Shown: in pieces, positions 9,268 to 21,084 of the stretch | Layout of the letters: every line of letters starts with the position of its first letter | Position numbering within the stretch: position 1 is the first letter of the stretch | NCBI GenBank assembly: GCA_029224185.1 | Contig: CM055189.1 | Location: forward strand, 2,833,840-2,897,839 | Direction of reading: 5' to 3' | Source: Karalla daura | Lineage: Eukaryota > Chordata > Actinopteri > Chaetodontiformes > Leiognathidae | Length of the DNA: 64,000 nt | Made by a program: the position numbers and the translations under genes | The notes under the pieces: generated by a model | What the model saw: the letters and a program-made list of their open reading frames with translations, nothing else | The model's database searches: none | What the model was told of the DNA's origin: nothing

Positions 9268-12200
9268 TCAGTGTTCCAAACCCACGCTCTGTGATTTAGT
9301 TTCTGTGTGTTTCCGCTGATGCTTGTTAAGACTAGATCTGCTTTTGAAAGACTTTTTACAGATGGAACATGGGAAGGGTATTTCTTTCAAGTGAGTTAGT
9401 GTATGGTTAGCCAGATAAGATTTCGATCGAAACTTTGCGCCACAGACAGAACAGCTGAAGGGATTTTCCCCTGTGTGGAGCATCATGTGCAATTTCAGGG
9501 AACGCTGATGTCTAAACTCTTTTCCACACTCTGAGCAGCAAAATGGTTTTTCTCCTGTGTGGATCCTCATGTGGCTTCTCAGGCTACCCGGAAATCGAAA
9601 ATGTTTATCACACTCTGAGCAGCGAAATGACTCTCCTGTGTGGCTCCCCATGTGCAGTTTCAGGGACCCTTTATCTCTAAACCGTTTTCCACACTCTGAG
9701 CAGTGAAACGGCTTCTCTCCTGTGTGGCTCCTCATGTGTACTGCAAGGGCGCTGCCTTGTATAAACTGTTTTCCACACTCTGAGCAGCAAAATGGTTTTT
9801 CTCCTGTGTGGCTCCTCACATGCAGTGTCAGGGACCCCTTGTCTCTAAACTGTTTTCCACACTCTACGCAGTCAAACGGCTTCTCTCCCGTGTGGATCTT
9901 CAAGTGTGCTGTCAGGGCGCTTAATATTCTAAACCGTTTTCCACACTCTGAGCAGTGAAACGGCTTCTCTCCTGTGTGGATCCTCACGTGTCCTGTCAGG
10001 GATATGCGATGTCTAAACTGTTCCCCACACTCTGAGCACTGAAACGGCTTCTCTCCAGTGTGGATCCTCATGTGTCCTGTTAAGGATCTTCGTTCTCTAA
10101 ACAGTTTTCCACACTCAGAGCATTGAAACGGCTTCTCTCCTGTGTGGATCATCATATGTTTTTTGAGGGCAGACTCTCGGCTAAACTGTTTCCCACAATC
10201 TGAGCAGGGAAACTGCCTTTCACCTGTGTGGATTTTCGCGTGTTCCATCAGGGCACGATTAGATCTAAACTGATGTCCACATATGGCACAATTCAATGGT
10301 GTTTTTCCTTTGTGGACGCTCCTGTGATCTTTCAGGGATTTCTTAGATCTAAACCCTTTCCCACACTGTAGGCAATGAAATGGCCTTTCTTCTGTTTTTT
10401 CGCCTTGTTCCTCCTGATGTCCCTGGAGGCCTGAGCTGCTGGATTCACACGAAGTTCCTCCCTCTAAAGCTCTTGTCCCCACAGCCTGAGGAAACTGTAC
10501 AGACTGAGGTTTCTAGAATAAGATAAAAGAAGTTAAACTTGCATCTGTCCCACAGTAGACAAATGACAACTGAAGAGCAACAGTCAAAGAAGGTTTTGAG
10601 TTCATGAACACGCACAGAAAACTATCTATACTATCTAAACAATAGAGAAATAAAGCACAACTTTATCAATAAAGTACAACTTTTACAAATGAAGGATTCT
10701 GAAGTAACTGTTTTGAAGTGGAATAATGAAAGATGTTCAGGTGAAATCACCTGTTCATCCTCCTCTTCCTCAGTCTTCACAGATTCAACAATGAAGGTGA
10801 CCTGGGTGGTGTCCACCTCCTCCTGGCTGCTCCTCAGCTCCTCCTGCTCCTCTTTAATGTGAGGCAGCTCTGCTGGATCCTGCTGCTCAGGTGGAACCTG
10901 GTCTTTGGGTTTCTATAATGATATAAAAAGTAAAAAAAAAAGAGTAAAAAGTTGCATCTATACCACAGTAGAGCAATGTCAATAGTTAGTAGTTTGTGGA
11001 GTTCATGAACATGCACAGAAAACTATACAGAAATAAAGCAAAAATACAACTTTTGTTGATGAAGGATTTTGAAGTGACTGTTTTGTAGTGGAATAATGAA
11101 AGATGTTGAAATCACCGTTTCATCCTCTTCTTCTTCTTTCTTCACATACATACTCCCTACAACCTGAAGAATCTGTAAAGGCTGAGGTTTCTAGAATAAG
11201 ATAAGAGAAGTTAGACCTTTATCTGTCCCACAGTGGAGGAATGACAATAGAAGAGCACCAATGAAAACCAAAAAAAGCCAACATTTTTAATTGAAGGGAG
11301 GCGACTGTTTTGCCATAGAATAATGAAAGATGTTGAAATCACCTGTTCATCCTCCTCTTCCTCAGTCTTCACAGATTCAACAATGAAGGTGACCTGGGTG
11401 GTGTCCACCCTCTCCTGGCTGCTCCTCAGCTCCTCCTGCTCCTCTTTAATGTGAGGCAGCTCTGCTGGATCCTGCTGCTCAGGTGGAACCTGGTCTTTAT
11501 ACATCAACAGCTGCTGAACATCTGCAGAGAGCAGTCAGACACACACAGGCTTTATTACACTGTCCTGGTCACGGTGATGTTAGCGTAAATATTTATTTGC
11601 ATTTCGTGTAGCTAAATACGTAGGTATTTAACTTCATATCTAGATTTACCCTGGATATTTTGTTTTAAATATACATTTATATTTAATATTTACACTTAAC
11701 ATGTAAATGTCATGTAAATATGACATTTAACATTTAAACTATTTCACACATTCCTCCTAAGTTACAAAATCTTGTTGTAAAATTGCTAAAAAGTGACTTT
11801 TAAAAGTTCAAACCACTTATTCAAACAGTGTTTTATGCTAAATGTGTCAAAATGGCTGTGCTGTTATTTTCAGGTCGAGTGGACACATCGGCACCGCAGC
11901 TTGAAAGGCCCGTGCAAGCTTCAGGGCTCTGGCCGCGAGCCCTACAAAGCAGCCAAGCGGCGCAACCACAGGGTGCCGCGCGGCCTGTCTTGTGCCGCCC
12001 AAAATTTGAGACCTTGCGGCTTTGGTCGCGACGGTCGCGCAAGCCCCTGTCGAACTCGCGACACCAGGAGGTGCAGTCCGGAGCTCAAAACCCTGTCGAC
12101 AACCGGGTTTTTTTTCTACCACGAATAAGTTTGTTGTTGTTGTTGTGATTGGCACTTAGACGAAAGACTTGTTGAGGAAGTCCGCTACTATAGCCACCTC

Positions 12201-12688
12201 TATAATCCAGCCCTGTTAGAGTACAAAGACGGTTTCCGCTGTGCAAACTCAGAGCGTGAGATAGCACAGACGCTAGGGCGAGAGGAGCGTGTGTCGCCGA
12301 AATACTAGGATCAGAGATGTGTATGACTCGTTCCTGTTCGTCAGGCATGTGTGCACATTTGTACTGCCCATTGTGGTGGCGAATAACATTACAGAGCTCG
12401 GAAGTCCGCGGGAAGCAGGGCGCGTGGTACGCAGCTACATGCGAGCCGCAAACCGCGTGGTCGCAGAACCTTGCACGGGACTTTAATTTGACTGTTTCCC
12501 AGAGGTCACATGGTCGGCAAATTAAACTCACCTAGTCTGCGTAAGCGCACTACGGGTTGAAGAGCAGCATCCAGGAGCTTTTCCTCGTACTCCACCATTG
12601 TTCCTTCAAACAGCTCCAAGATGTCTTCGGCAGCTGCAGCCAGACGCTGCCTCCAGGCGGGACGTGACGCTGATGCACACGTACACAC
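9268..12688 (-). CDS. Gene C: C2H2 zinc-finger protein, 13 fingers, tripled spacer exons
   Basis: Predicted 605-aa nuclear DNA-binding protein and tandem sister of gene B. Exons: 1 (12532-12688), 2a (11343-11521), 2b (11116-11190), 2c (10751-10912), 3 (9268-10512); all boundaries are GT/AG and in frame. Exon 3 has thirteen C2H2 fingers, first HCLQC and last PCSIC, ending SQSVGLEH like B. Finger 10 follows a linker one residue short (HTGESFRC). Exon 1 lost the usual ATG (now ACG) and about 29 nt, but unlike B stays open: an upstream ATG gives MCTCASASRPAWRQRLAAAA. It also lacks the SQQE segment. The spacer holds five sumoylation-like motifs (IKEE, VKTE, VKKE, IKEE, VKTE). The start is inferred; internal initiation at MVEYEEKL is the alternative. 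Confidence 0.78.
11860..12490 (+). pseudogene. Second copy of the MADF-like fragment (intron 1 of gene C)
   Basis: Near-identical to the block in gene B. The MADF-like frame runs from about 12150 to the TAG at 12306-12308 with HLDERLVEEVRYYSHLYNP and EYKDGFRCANSEREIAQTLG. The upstream CpG-rich part is shorter than in B (part of 5915-6020 is missing). It duplicated together with the zinc-finger gene rather than inserting twice. Confidence 0.4.
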
Positions 12689-12784
12689 TCACACAACAAC
12701 AACAACAACTACTACTACAGCAAGCTCTCGCTCTCTCGCTCTCTGCGTCTGCAAACTCCGATCCCTGGTTTTACAGGTTATTTT

Positions 12785-12870
12785 GGTGCGTTCCATTTAC
12801 CCCGGAAGGCGATGTGAGGGGGTGGTGACGTCACACCCGCGGAAGCCGTTTTCACACTGTGTTTCCGGGT
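12785..12870. promoter_or_regulatory. Promoter module of gene C (ETS + CRE)
   Basis: GCGTTCCATTTACCCCGGAAGG, TGACGTCA at 12826-12833, then TTTCCGGGTATAGATTG. It directly precedes the CAACAACA and CTCTCGCTCTCT stretch of the 5' leader of gene C. To its right, ATGAGTACGGAGCTCGCTGA is the beginning of a plus-strand exon-1 relic that ends near 12965. Confidence 0.6.
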
Positions 12871-12965
12871 ATAGATTGTGAGTATCAAACGTGAACAAAG
12901 TATGTTTTCTTCGGAGCTGGGACACGCCATGAGTACGGAGCTCGCTGACACGGAGACAAGGATAA

Positions 12966-14299
12966 TATCTTTTATATCGACACCTTCTGTAGCTTTAATT
13001 AACAGCTAAGTAAACTACTACTTTGAATTATCTCAAACTGCAAGTGTAACTGGCACATTTCCACTTTTTCTAAACATGCAAAGAATACATTTTTGGCTGC
13101 CATATTTTCACGGGTTTCTTGTGGGTGAGATGAAGAATGGATCACTGAGTCACTGAAAATATTTTTGAAATGTTGATAACGCTGACTATGGGATGGTCCT
13201 CTGTCTGAAACCACAGCTTTCAATTAAATTAATTCTCGGTACCTGCTGTTGTTGAGTCTTGTTTGATGTTGTCCAGATGCATTGTGGGTGATGTGCACAA
13301 GTGTTTGACTTCCAGTCACAGTCTCCACAGTCACAGCATTTAGTTGCTGCCATGTTTATTGACTCAGGAATTGGTTCAGGAATTCATGCATTTCACCAAA
13401 GGGATGGCAGTGAAACTGTTTCCATCTCAACTGGGAACTGTAAACTCTTCTTGAACTGAACTCAATTCTAATTCCAAATGTGTTGGCATTAGCAGGAGTG
13501 AGATGCTTTAAATTTCACAGCAGTATCAGTTTACAGCAGCCGGATGACAGCTTGTCAGTGCTCTGAGCGACACCTGCGAGTAGACGATGGCCGAATTCCA
13601 AACCGACCCCTTAAGGACTCAATGACTTAAACGTGCGGTCATGTGAAGTCAGTGAGTGTGTGAGTGTTGTTCCATTTCCAGGTCACTGAGTCAGTAAATG
13701 AGCCCTTCATGCCCCTCTAGGCAAGTCAACAATGATGCCGACTTCATGCAAGGAAATTACCCAGAGTTCATAGCGTTGTGAAGTCACATGCAGTTGCCAA
13801 TCACAATACTGGAAAAGTTTTTTAAATTTGTTTCTGCAGCAACATGATCAGGTCTGCAACTCTGTCATTGACTAGAATAATAACTTTAAAACTACAACCC
13901 CGATCCACCCCCTGAAGACTCAAGCCCTGAACCCTCCATGACTTCAGTGACGACAGCTATAAGTGACGGTTTTGACAATGAAATGGCACTTGTCCCTCTC
14001 TCACATTACCTTGACAGTAACATGCTGGTGACACTGACTTTTTATTTGTATGTGTGTAAGGAATAGGTTCCCTGATCTGTCAGTCTTCATCCAAGAAGTT
14101 CTTCCATTCAATGACAGACTGGTCATGGGGAAATTTGGGAAAATGCCACAACAGCTGATGAAGTTGTAGCCCTGTTCATGTTGCCAGAAAGAAAGAAAAA
14201 ACTCTTTTTACAATCACGGTATTGTGACTGGCATCCCCCAGCATGTGACCTTTTTAACAAGACTGTATATGTTACAGAGAGGAAAATAAAATATGGACA
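12966..14299. other. Spacer between units C and D
   Basis: No gene seen. Its ends repeat the spacer left of gene C. The middle (about 13250-13975) is unique in this window and shows neither ORF nor clear terminal repeats. TTTATT at 14300-14305 marks the probable minus-strand poly(A) signal of gene D. Confidence 0.5.
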
Positions 14300-14631
14300 T
14301 TTATTTGCAGATTTGGACATTCCTTTGACAGTGTCAACTATCATTCATTTTACATGAGCAAGCAAACAACATGTACAGACTCCACAACTCCACAAAAAAA
14401 CCCAGGACAGGCAGGCGGCCAAAATCTTTAATCTTGGGGCCAAATGAGTCAACAGTAGGAACAGTAGGTGGAGGGCCATGGTGAGGAGCAGCATACTGGT
14501 TTCAACTCTGCATCTATGGGGTCTGGGAGGGGGGGAAAGCACAACGATGAAGGAGAGATATGATGTCTCTTCCTAGTTTTCATCAGGACACGAGCTGCTG
14601 TGTTCTGGATGCCTTTATTCAGTCACGCTCG

Positions 14632-17600
14632 TCAATTAGTTTTTATGTGCGTCAGCAGGTGTCTGTTGAGTTGACTTTTAATTTTGAAAAACATTGGACA
14701 AATGTAACACGAGTACCGTTTTCCTCCCGAGTGGGTTCGCACATGGTCAGCCAGAATTGATTTTGTTCTAAACTTTGCGCCACATTTGGAGCAGGTGTAG
14801 GGTCTTTCTCCCGTGTGGATCCTCATGTGTTCGGTCAGGACTTTCTTATATCCAAACTGTTTTCCACACTCCGAGCAGTGAAACGGCTTCTCTCCCGTGT
14901 GGGTCCTCACGTGATCATCCATGACTCTGCGATACCTAAACTGTTTTCCGCACTCTGAGCATTGAAACGGCTTCTCTCCGGTATGACCTCGTACATGGTC
15001 ATTCAGATTTGAGCGCTGACTAAACATTTTGCCACAGAAGGAGCAGCTGTGGCGTTTTTCTCGTGTGCGGGTCCTCTTGTGCTCTTTCCGGGGAACCTCA
15101 CTCGTGAACAGTTCTCCCAACTCTGAGCAGCGAAGCAGCTCTTTTCTTGTGTGGCTTTGTAAATGTGTTTTCACCACGCTGCGCTGTCTAAACTTGGCAC
15201 CACAGACGGAGCAGCTGAAGGGCTTTTCTCCTGTGTGGATCCTCATGTGCCCTTTCAGGTCACACTGACGTCTAAACCGTCTTCCACACAATGTACAGTG
15301 AAACGGTCTTTCTCCTGTGTGGATCTTCATGTGTCTTGTCAGGTTTGTCCGACAACTAAACCCCTTCCCACACTCTGAGCAGTGAAATGGCCTTTCTTCT
15401 GTGTGACTTTGTGAATGTGAAGTCAGTTGTGAGCGCTGATGTTCCTCCCGATGTTCTTGGAGGCCTGAGCTGTTGGATCCACATGAAGTTTCTCCCTCTA
15501 CAGCTCTGCCCTCCCCAGCCTGAAGAAGCTGCAGAGGTTTTTAGAATAAGATAAGAAAAGTTAAACATGAATTATATATATATATTAATATATCTATCTA
15601 TCTATATATAAATATAAAAGATACACATACATACATATATACATACACACACCAAGGTGAGAGAGCTGAGAGCTGAGATGGAAGCATACAGGAAGGGCCT
15701 ATGGGAGAGAGGGGCATCAAAAGTGTAGTGACTCTTGAACTAGAAGTTGCTAGAACTGAGAGGGGAATTGTGGGAAAAGGAAAGCAGGCGGCTGGTCTGT
15801 ATCCATAAGAAGTTTTGATGAAAAAGTGAACAGTAAATGTCCGCATGTAGGTTTCATAAGAGGAACTCAAACTGACAAGTTTTCGATTGAGAGCAGTATC
15901 CACTTGTCGGTTTCTGTGTAATTTGAGTCTAGTTCTAGTACAGCGGGAGTAGTTTGCCTGTGGAGTTGGTGTCTAATCGCCATTTTGGATAAACGTATGT
16001 CGAGATGGCAGAGAATCTGTCGTTCAGCTGGATAAGGTGGATAACATGTTACCAGGACGGAGCTCCACTACTCCCCAGGACCGCAGGTCCCCTGTCTGCA
16101 GTTTGGCTGCTTCGGGAGCGAAGCAGCAAATTTTTTGTAATATTTTTTCTTTTTTAATGAAGAGGGGCAATTTAAAAAAAGAAAAACAAGTCAAAGACTC
16201 GATTTCATTCAGTGTGTGTTTCTAAGAAGATCGTTAGTGGGTACAGCATCTATGGCACACAGCAAACCCCCACAGACATACATTTTCATTACAACTGTTA
16301 TTGTTAATGTTTATGGACTCAGGGCGCCCAGTAGATTCATATTTCTATTTTCATGCCTCACATAGCGGCGTAAGGGCGCTACATGTTCACCTGTTCATCC
16401 TCCTCTTCCTCAGTCTTCACAGACACAGCAGTGAAGGTGACCTGGGTGGTGTCCACCTCCTCCTGGCTGCTCCTCAGCTCCTCCTGCTCCTCTTTAATGT
16501 GAGGCAGCTCTGCTGGATCCTGCTGCTCAGGTGGAACCTGGTCTTTGCGCATCAACAGCTGCTGAACATCTGCAGAGAGCCGTCAGACACACACAGGCTT
16601 TATTACACTGTCCTGGTGACATCCAAACCACAACCTCATGACACTGTCTCACTCTGATCCTCTCAACAACAAACAAACACTATTCACTTAACAAAACTAA
16701 TCGCACATTTGTTTGACTCATAAATACTTGTGAAATCTCAGTAAGGATGAAAAGACCTCGGATCACTACACTCCAGTTGAGATGCTCAGGTTAGAGCTAG
16801 CGAAGAGTTCTCCTCAAACACTGGCTCAGTCTTCACAGCATTTGAACGTTGACGTTTTAATCAATTACATTTCACATGTAATTTTGCTTTTTTGGGGACA
16901 TTCAAATACTGTGAAGACTTTGGGATTGGGGTTTGAAGGGTTTGGTTAGTTGTTGGTCTTTGAGTTACTAAGAGTACGTATTTCCACATAATTGAGTAAA
17001 ATGTCTTTAAAAATTCCACTGCAACATCTTCCTGTAATTTCTCGTTTGTAGTAGAAGGAACATACAAGCTTTAATGTCTGGGGTGACTCGGATGGTTGTG
17101 CGTTTCAGATGAGTGACACTATTGAAATTTGAGCCCAAAACATTATTTCCTCTAAACAGCTGTTGTAGTAGGATCATGAGGACACTACAAATGTGTATAG
17201 TGATTTTGGAGTATCTGCAGTGTACAACAGAGTTATTGATCAACATTGGCTTCATTATTTATAAATAAAATACCAAAGTATATTTTTCCAAAACAGCTGT
17301 TGTAGTATGAATATGAGAAGACTACTGGTGTGTGTAGTGATTTTGGAGAATCTGCAATGAATGTGATTTTTGTTCGTAGCTTCGTTCTCCGCAAAAAATA
17401 TCGGACTTGTGTTGCTTGTAGCTCGTTTGTCTGTGTTATTTCGATGGGACAGACATATCATTTGTGTTTTGAGAACCTGTCTGCTAAGATTTATTGAGCC
17501 CGGAAGTTCGAATCTGTGACTATCTGTCCAACTTCACCGCACTGAACCGTCATCGTCCTGTTAGAACCATTTAGCAGTCAGTCTAGGGTGACCAGATGTC

Positions 17601-17967
17601 CTCGATTTTCGCATACAGTCCTCACACCATCTGCCCTGTCTCCGAGTAGAACTGGAGCGCAGAGAGAGAAGGAGAACGAGTGAAGGGAGTCGCAATGGGT
17701 TCGAGCCAAGTGTCCCCGATTTTGGAAATCAAAACATGGTCGCCTGAAGTAAATCTGACTCTCATCTGCTTCTTGCAGGTCAATGCGTCGAGAATTGAAC
17801 TCACCCAGTCCGTGTAAACGCACTTCCGGTTTGAAAGCGGCGTTAAGGAGTCTCTCTTGTTGACTGAGGCGCTCCTCGTACTCCGCCATGATCCCCTCAA
17901 AGAGCTTCAGATTGTCTTCAGCAGCTGCAGCCAGACTCTGCTGCATCGCAGCTCTCAGCGCCTCCAT
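14632..17967 (-). CDS. Gene D: C2H2 zinc-finger protein, 9 fingers (one degenerate)
   Basis: Predicted 412-aa protein. Exons: 1 (17805-17967), 2 (16391-16569), 3 (14632-15528). Exon 1 starts at MEALRAAMQQ; the usual SRL after the Met is gone, and an in-frame upstream ATG at 17982 would add MSISV. Exon 2 is a normal spacer. The usual exon-3 acceptor CTAG is CTAA here; the nearest alternative, CTGCAG, keeps the frame and drops four codons, so I used it. Fingers run from HCSECGKGF to SCYIC. Finger 4 has lost its second Cys (RCSELGELF) and has a long linker. A half finger (RSQLTSHSQSHTEERPF) precedes finger 1. Expression and splicing of D are less certain than of its neighbours. Confidence 0.68.
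15570..15650. repeat. AT-rich and (ATCT)/(CATA) microsatellite in gene D
   Basis: A TATATATA run, then ATCTATCTATCT and ACATACATACATATAT words in the intron between exons 2 and 3 of gene D. Confidence 0.7.
17140..17370. repeat. Short tandem duplication in intron 1 of gene D
   Basis: The segment with AAACAGCTGTTGTAGTA, then GTGTATAGTGATTTTGGAG and ATCTGCA (17150-17222) is repeated in diverged form at 17288-17360. No coding potential; the origin is unknown. Confidence 0.5.
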
Positions 17968-18074
17968 GACACTGATACTCACAACAAGATCACGAACAAG
18001 CGCCCTCTCTCTTTCTCTCTTTCTCCTTCTCCTTGTCTACTAGCTCCGATCTCTGGTTTTAGCAGGCTGTTGTG

Positions 18075-18280
18075 TTGCGTTCCATTTACCCCGGAAGGCG
18101 AAGGTGAGGGGAGTGACGTCACGCCTACCCATCATGAATTTCGGACACTAACAAAGTTTGTTCTCCAAGGAGCCGAAACAAGTCCAGAGCACGGAATTAC
18201 AGATTACAGCTCTGTAGACAACAACAATTCGCGGACGCTGTTTTGAAACCGGAAGTGCGTTTAAACGGGGCGGACGCGAT
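18075..18280. promoter_or_regulatory. Promoter module of gene D with relic plus-strand exon 1
   Basis: GCGTTCCATTTACCCCGGAAGG and TGACGTCA at 18114-18121, then on the plus strand GGAGCCGAAACAAGTCCAGA. An exon-1 relic follows around 18200-18265: CTCTGTAGACAACAACAATT and GGACGCTGTTTTGAAACCGG, AAGTGCGTTT. The relic retains the DAVLKPEVRL part of exon 1 but not an open start. Confidence 0.55.
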
Positions 18281-20140
18281 TACCCCATACATCAGAGTCA
18301 GTGTGCAGTTTAAGTTAATTTAAATTAGTTAAGAGATGTTAAAGATATGTAACAGGGCAATATTTCTCTGCCATTTCATATGTATGTTATTGTCTTCAAA
18401 GGGAACTGTTTCTTGTTGATAGCGGAACCAATGTTCGCCGACATAAGTTCTGTCAGGTCATTTTGTACTGACACACTGACAGAGTGAGGTTGTTCAACTG
18501 GAGCTGTAAAACTCGGATTCTTTTAAGGATTTGTGATGGAGATGGATCACTTTCAAATAAAACCAAGGTTCAAAACAAGAGGAATGAACCTATCATTTAG
18601 ACTGTAGCCTAGCTTATTAGTAATTATTAATGTTCCCGGATCACCACCAAATGAAATTATCTGTGCATTGCCCTAACACTAGGTTGTCCGAAAATCGCTT
18701 CCAAATCATGCAGTAAACTACTTTCCGAGCATTTCGAGCGCAGACAAAAACATTAACAGGGAGTGAGAGTGTGGATTAAAGAACATTTATATTGGGCTAA
18801 TAATGTCAGTTATGGATTATGAGTGGATGATAATTAGTTCAGCAGCAGGAATGACTCTCAAAAAACTGGACAGTTACAAGTAGAAATGGGAGAAAATCCT
18901 TTAGCATTAAGGAGAAAGCAGTTGGCCAGAAATTACTGGATAAATTTAAAAGGAAATATGAAACACCACCCAACACAACAAACTGCAACCGCCAGACGTG
19001 ACCGTGGCGGGGGGAGGTTCGATAGACATGGCTCTGAAGCGTACAGTGTTTGTTTTGGCAGAACGCTGTTTCTACGTGGAAGTATTTCACTGCAGCAAAC
19101 AAACTTTTAGAAAGACACGAAATAAACTATGAACTAAAAGTAAAGTGGGATGCGAGTTGTGTGCATCTGACATGATGTCAGATTCTGACACACCTGCTCC
19201 TGTTGAATGTTCAACCCGATCTGTTGTAATCACTTATTACCCACTTCATATCCTCCCTGTCATAGGCACTAAGAAGAAAATGTTGTGCTGTTTCCAATGC
19301 TCCCTGCTGACTGTCCCTCTCAAATGTAGCTCTGTAGCCTGGTCCATGAAGATCACACTTCCATCCACACCACAGCTTTCAGTGTACATTATCTTTAAGA
19401 TCTAAATAAATGCATACATTTGTTTCTTACTTCTTGACTTTGATTTTGTTTTGGGGAGGATATTAAAAGAATGTATCAAATTCTTTTAATATCCTAAAGC
19501 AATTTATTTTTATTTTTATTTTATTTTATTTTATTTTATTTTATTTTATTTTATTTTATTTTATTTTATTTTATTTTATTTTATTTTATTTTATTTTTAT
19601 TTTTTCATTTTTTTCATTTTTATTTTTTATTTATTTATTTTTCTTATTTTAATTTTTATTAATATTTTATTTTTTAATTCTTAATTTTGTTTTTATTCTT
19701 ATTTTTATTTTTCATTTTACTATTCATTTTATTTTTCATTTTATTTGTATTATTTTTATTTTTCCCTCCCGACTTCCATCAACGCTGAGCTGGATCCAGG
19801 ACCACCTCTACCCGGCTCATCTCACTGCGGTTCCTCCTGCCTGCTACCATGGACTGATTCAATTCAATTCATTGATTTATTTATATTCTGAACTGCTAGC
19901 CATCAATAATGTTTTGTTTGTGCCCGCCTGTCCGTCCTGGGTGAGGATCCCCTCCTCTGTCTCTCACCCTGAGGTTTCTCCCCTTTTTTCCCTGTCATGG
20001 TTTTTCTTGGGAGTTGTTCCTCAGCCTTTGCGAGGGTCTAAAGACAGGGGTTTTTTCACTATGTACACATTGTTGCTCTCCCTGTAAAGTGCTCTGAGAT
20101 AACAGCTGTTATGATATGGCACTTAAAACAAATAAAAGTT
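18281..20140. other. Repeat-rich spacer
   Basis: No gene seen. It holds a long (TTTTA)n tract and, at its right end, a plus-strand LINE-like tail, both listed separately. A minus-strand open stretch at 18839-19102 has no recognised domain and is not called. Confidence 0.5.
19500..19765. repeat. (ATTTT)n pentanucleotide tract
   Basis: About 100 bp of uninterrupted TTTTA units from 19519, degrading to the right into T-rich ATTTT variants up to about 19765. Confidence 0.9.
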
Positions 20141-20150
20141 GAGTTGAGTT
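19766..20150 (+). mobile_element. LINE-like 3' tail, plus orientation
   Basis: A non-coding tail containing GGGTGAGGATCCCCTCCTCT, CACCCTGAGGTTTCTCCCC and TTTTCTTGGGAGTTGTTCCT, ending in AATAAAAGTTGAGTTGAGTT. It is the reverse complement of the 3' flanks of several zinc-finger genes here (for example 24850-25060). It therefore serves as the internal reference for that element family. Assignment to an L2/Rex1-like LINE is inferred. Confidence 0.6.
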
Positions 20151-20589
20151 GAGTAGGACAATGGGTTCTGATATCAGTTTTTTATTTTGCATTTGTGGAT
20201 ATTTCCTGTTAAATGAAAACAGCCATAGAGATTACTTTGTTGACTGTGGAACTAAAGAATCAAAGTTACTCTTTATGTTCACTTCTCCCTTTGGACTCAA
20301 TGGACTTCAGACTGTTTCTGGTCTCCTAAAGTGGCGTGGCCTCTGAGAGACCCACTTGACAAAAACAGCAAGCTGACTGGTCATGGCCATCTTGGTTTTA
20401 ACTTCTTTGTTAGAACCATGCAGTAGTAACTATGGGGTGACCAGATGTCCTGGATTTCCGGGTACAGTCTCTGAATCGACTCCTCTGTCCCAGGTTAAAA
20501 ACTGTCCCCAATTTCGGAGATCAAAATATGGTCACCTGAAGGAAATTTGACTCTCAACTGTTTCCCACAGGTCAACGTGTTGGGAATAG

Positions 20590-20835
20590 AACTCACCCAG
20601 ACTGTGTAAACGCACTTCCGGTTTGAGAATAGCATCCAGGAGTTTCTCTTGTTGACTGAGCTGCTCCTCGTACTCCACCATGGTTCCTTTAAACAACTTA
20701 TATCAGGACACGAGTTCTGGCTGTTTTCTGGATGTCTTTATTCAGAGTTCCAAACACACACTCACTGGATTAGTTTCTGTGTGTCTCAGCAGATGCCTGC
20801 TGAGATAACTGTTTTTCTTCTGAGTGAGTAAGTAA
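20590..20835 (-). pseudogene. Exon-1 / finger-tail fusion relic
   Basis: From 20597 to about 20694 the minus strand carries the 3' half of exon 1 (TMVEYEEQLSQQEKLL-like, KPEVRLHSLG-like) with GGGTGAG at its donor. Immediately to its right, 20695-20835 is the 3' end of a finger exon (HLLTHSEE, then a deletion, then a stop) together with the TTTATATCAG block of a normal 3' flank. The two parts belong to opposite ends of a gene, so a deletion or unequal exchange joined them. Confidence 0.6.
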
Positions 20836-21084
20836 ATGGCAAGACAGATTTGAATACATGTATACATGGACATTGAGTACAAAATATGGACATTTTTCTG
20901 ACAAATTCAACTTTAATTAATTTAAAGCCAGCTCATAAAAAAGTTACCATCATACCATGAAGAGCTTTGTACATGAGGAGAATCCTACATGGTACAGGAA
21001 GTCTGTGCAGAGGCCAAATCAAGAGAGGTATGGCCTCTTCTCCTAGTTTATATCAGCACATGAGTGTGTTCTGGATGTCTTTAT

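Noticed and set aside
9268..10482. Regular 84-bp repeats resembling a CRISPR-like or satellite array
   Set aside because: The periodicity is the 28-codon C2H2 finger unit with TGEKPF linkers; spacers are coding and the setting is a vertebrate genome.
18839..19102. Minus-strand 87-codon frame
   Set aside because: No domain, no splice context and no paralogue in the window; probably repeat-derived.
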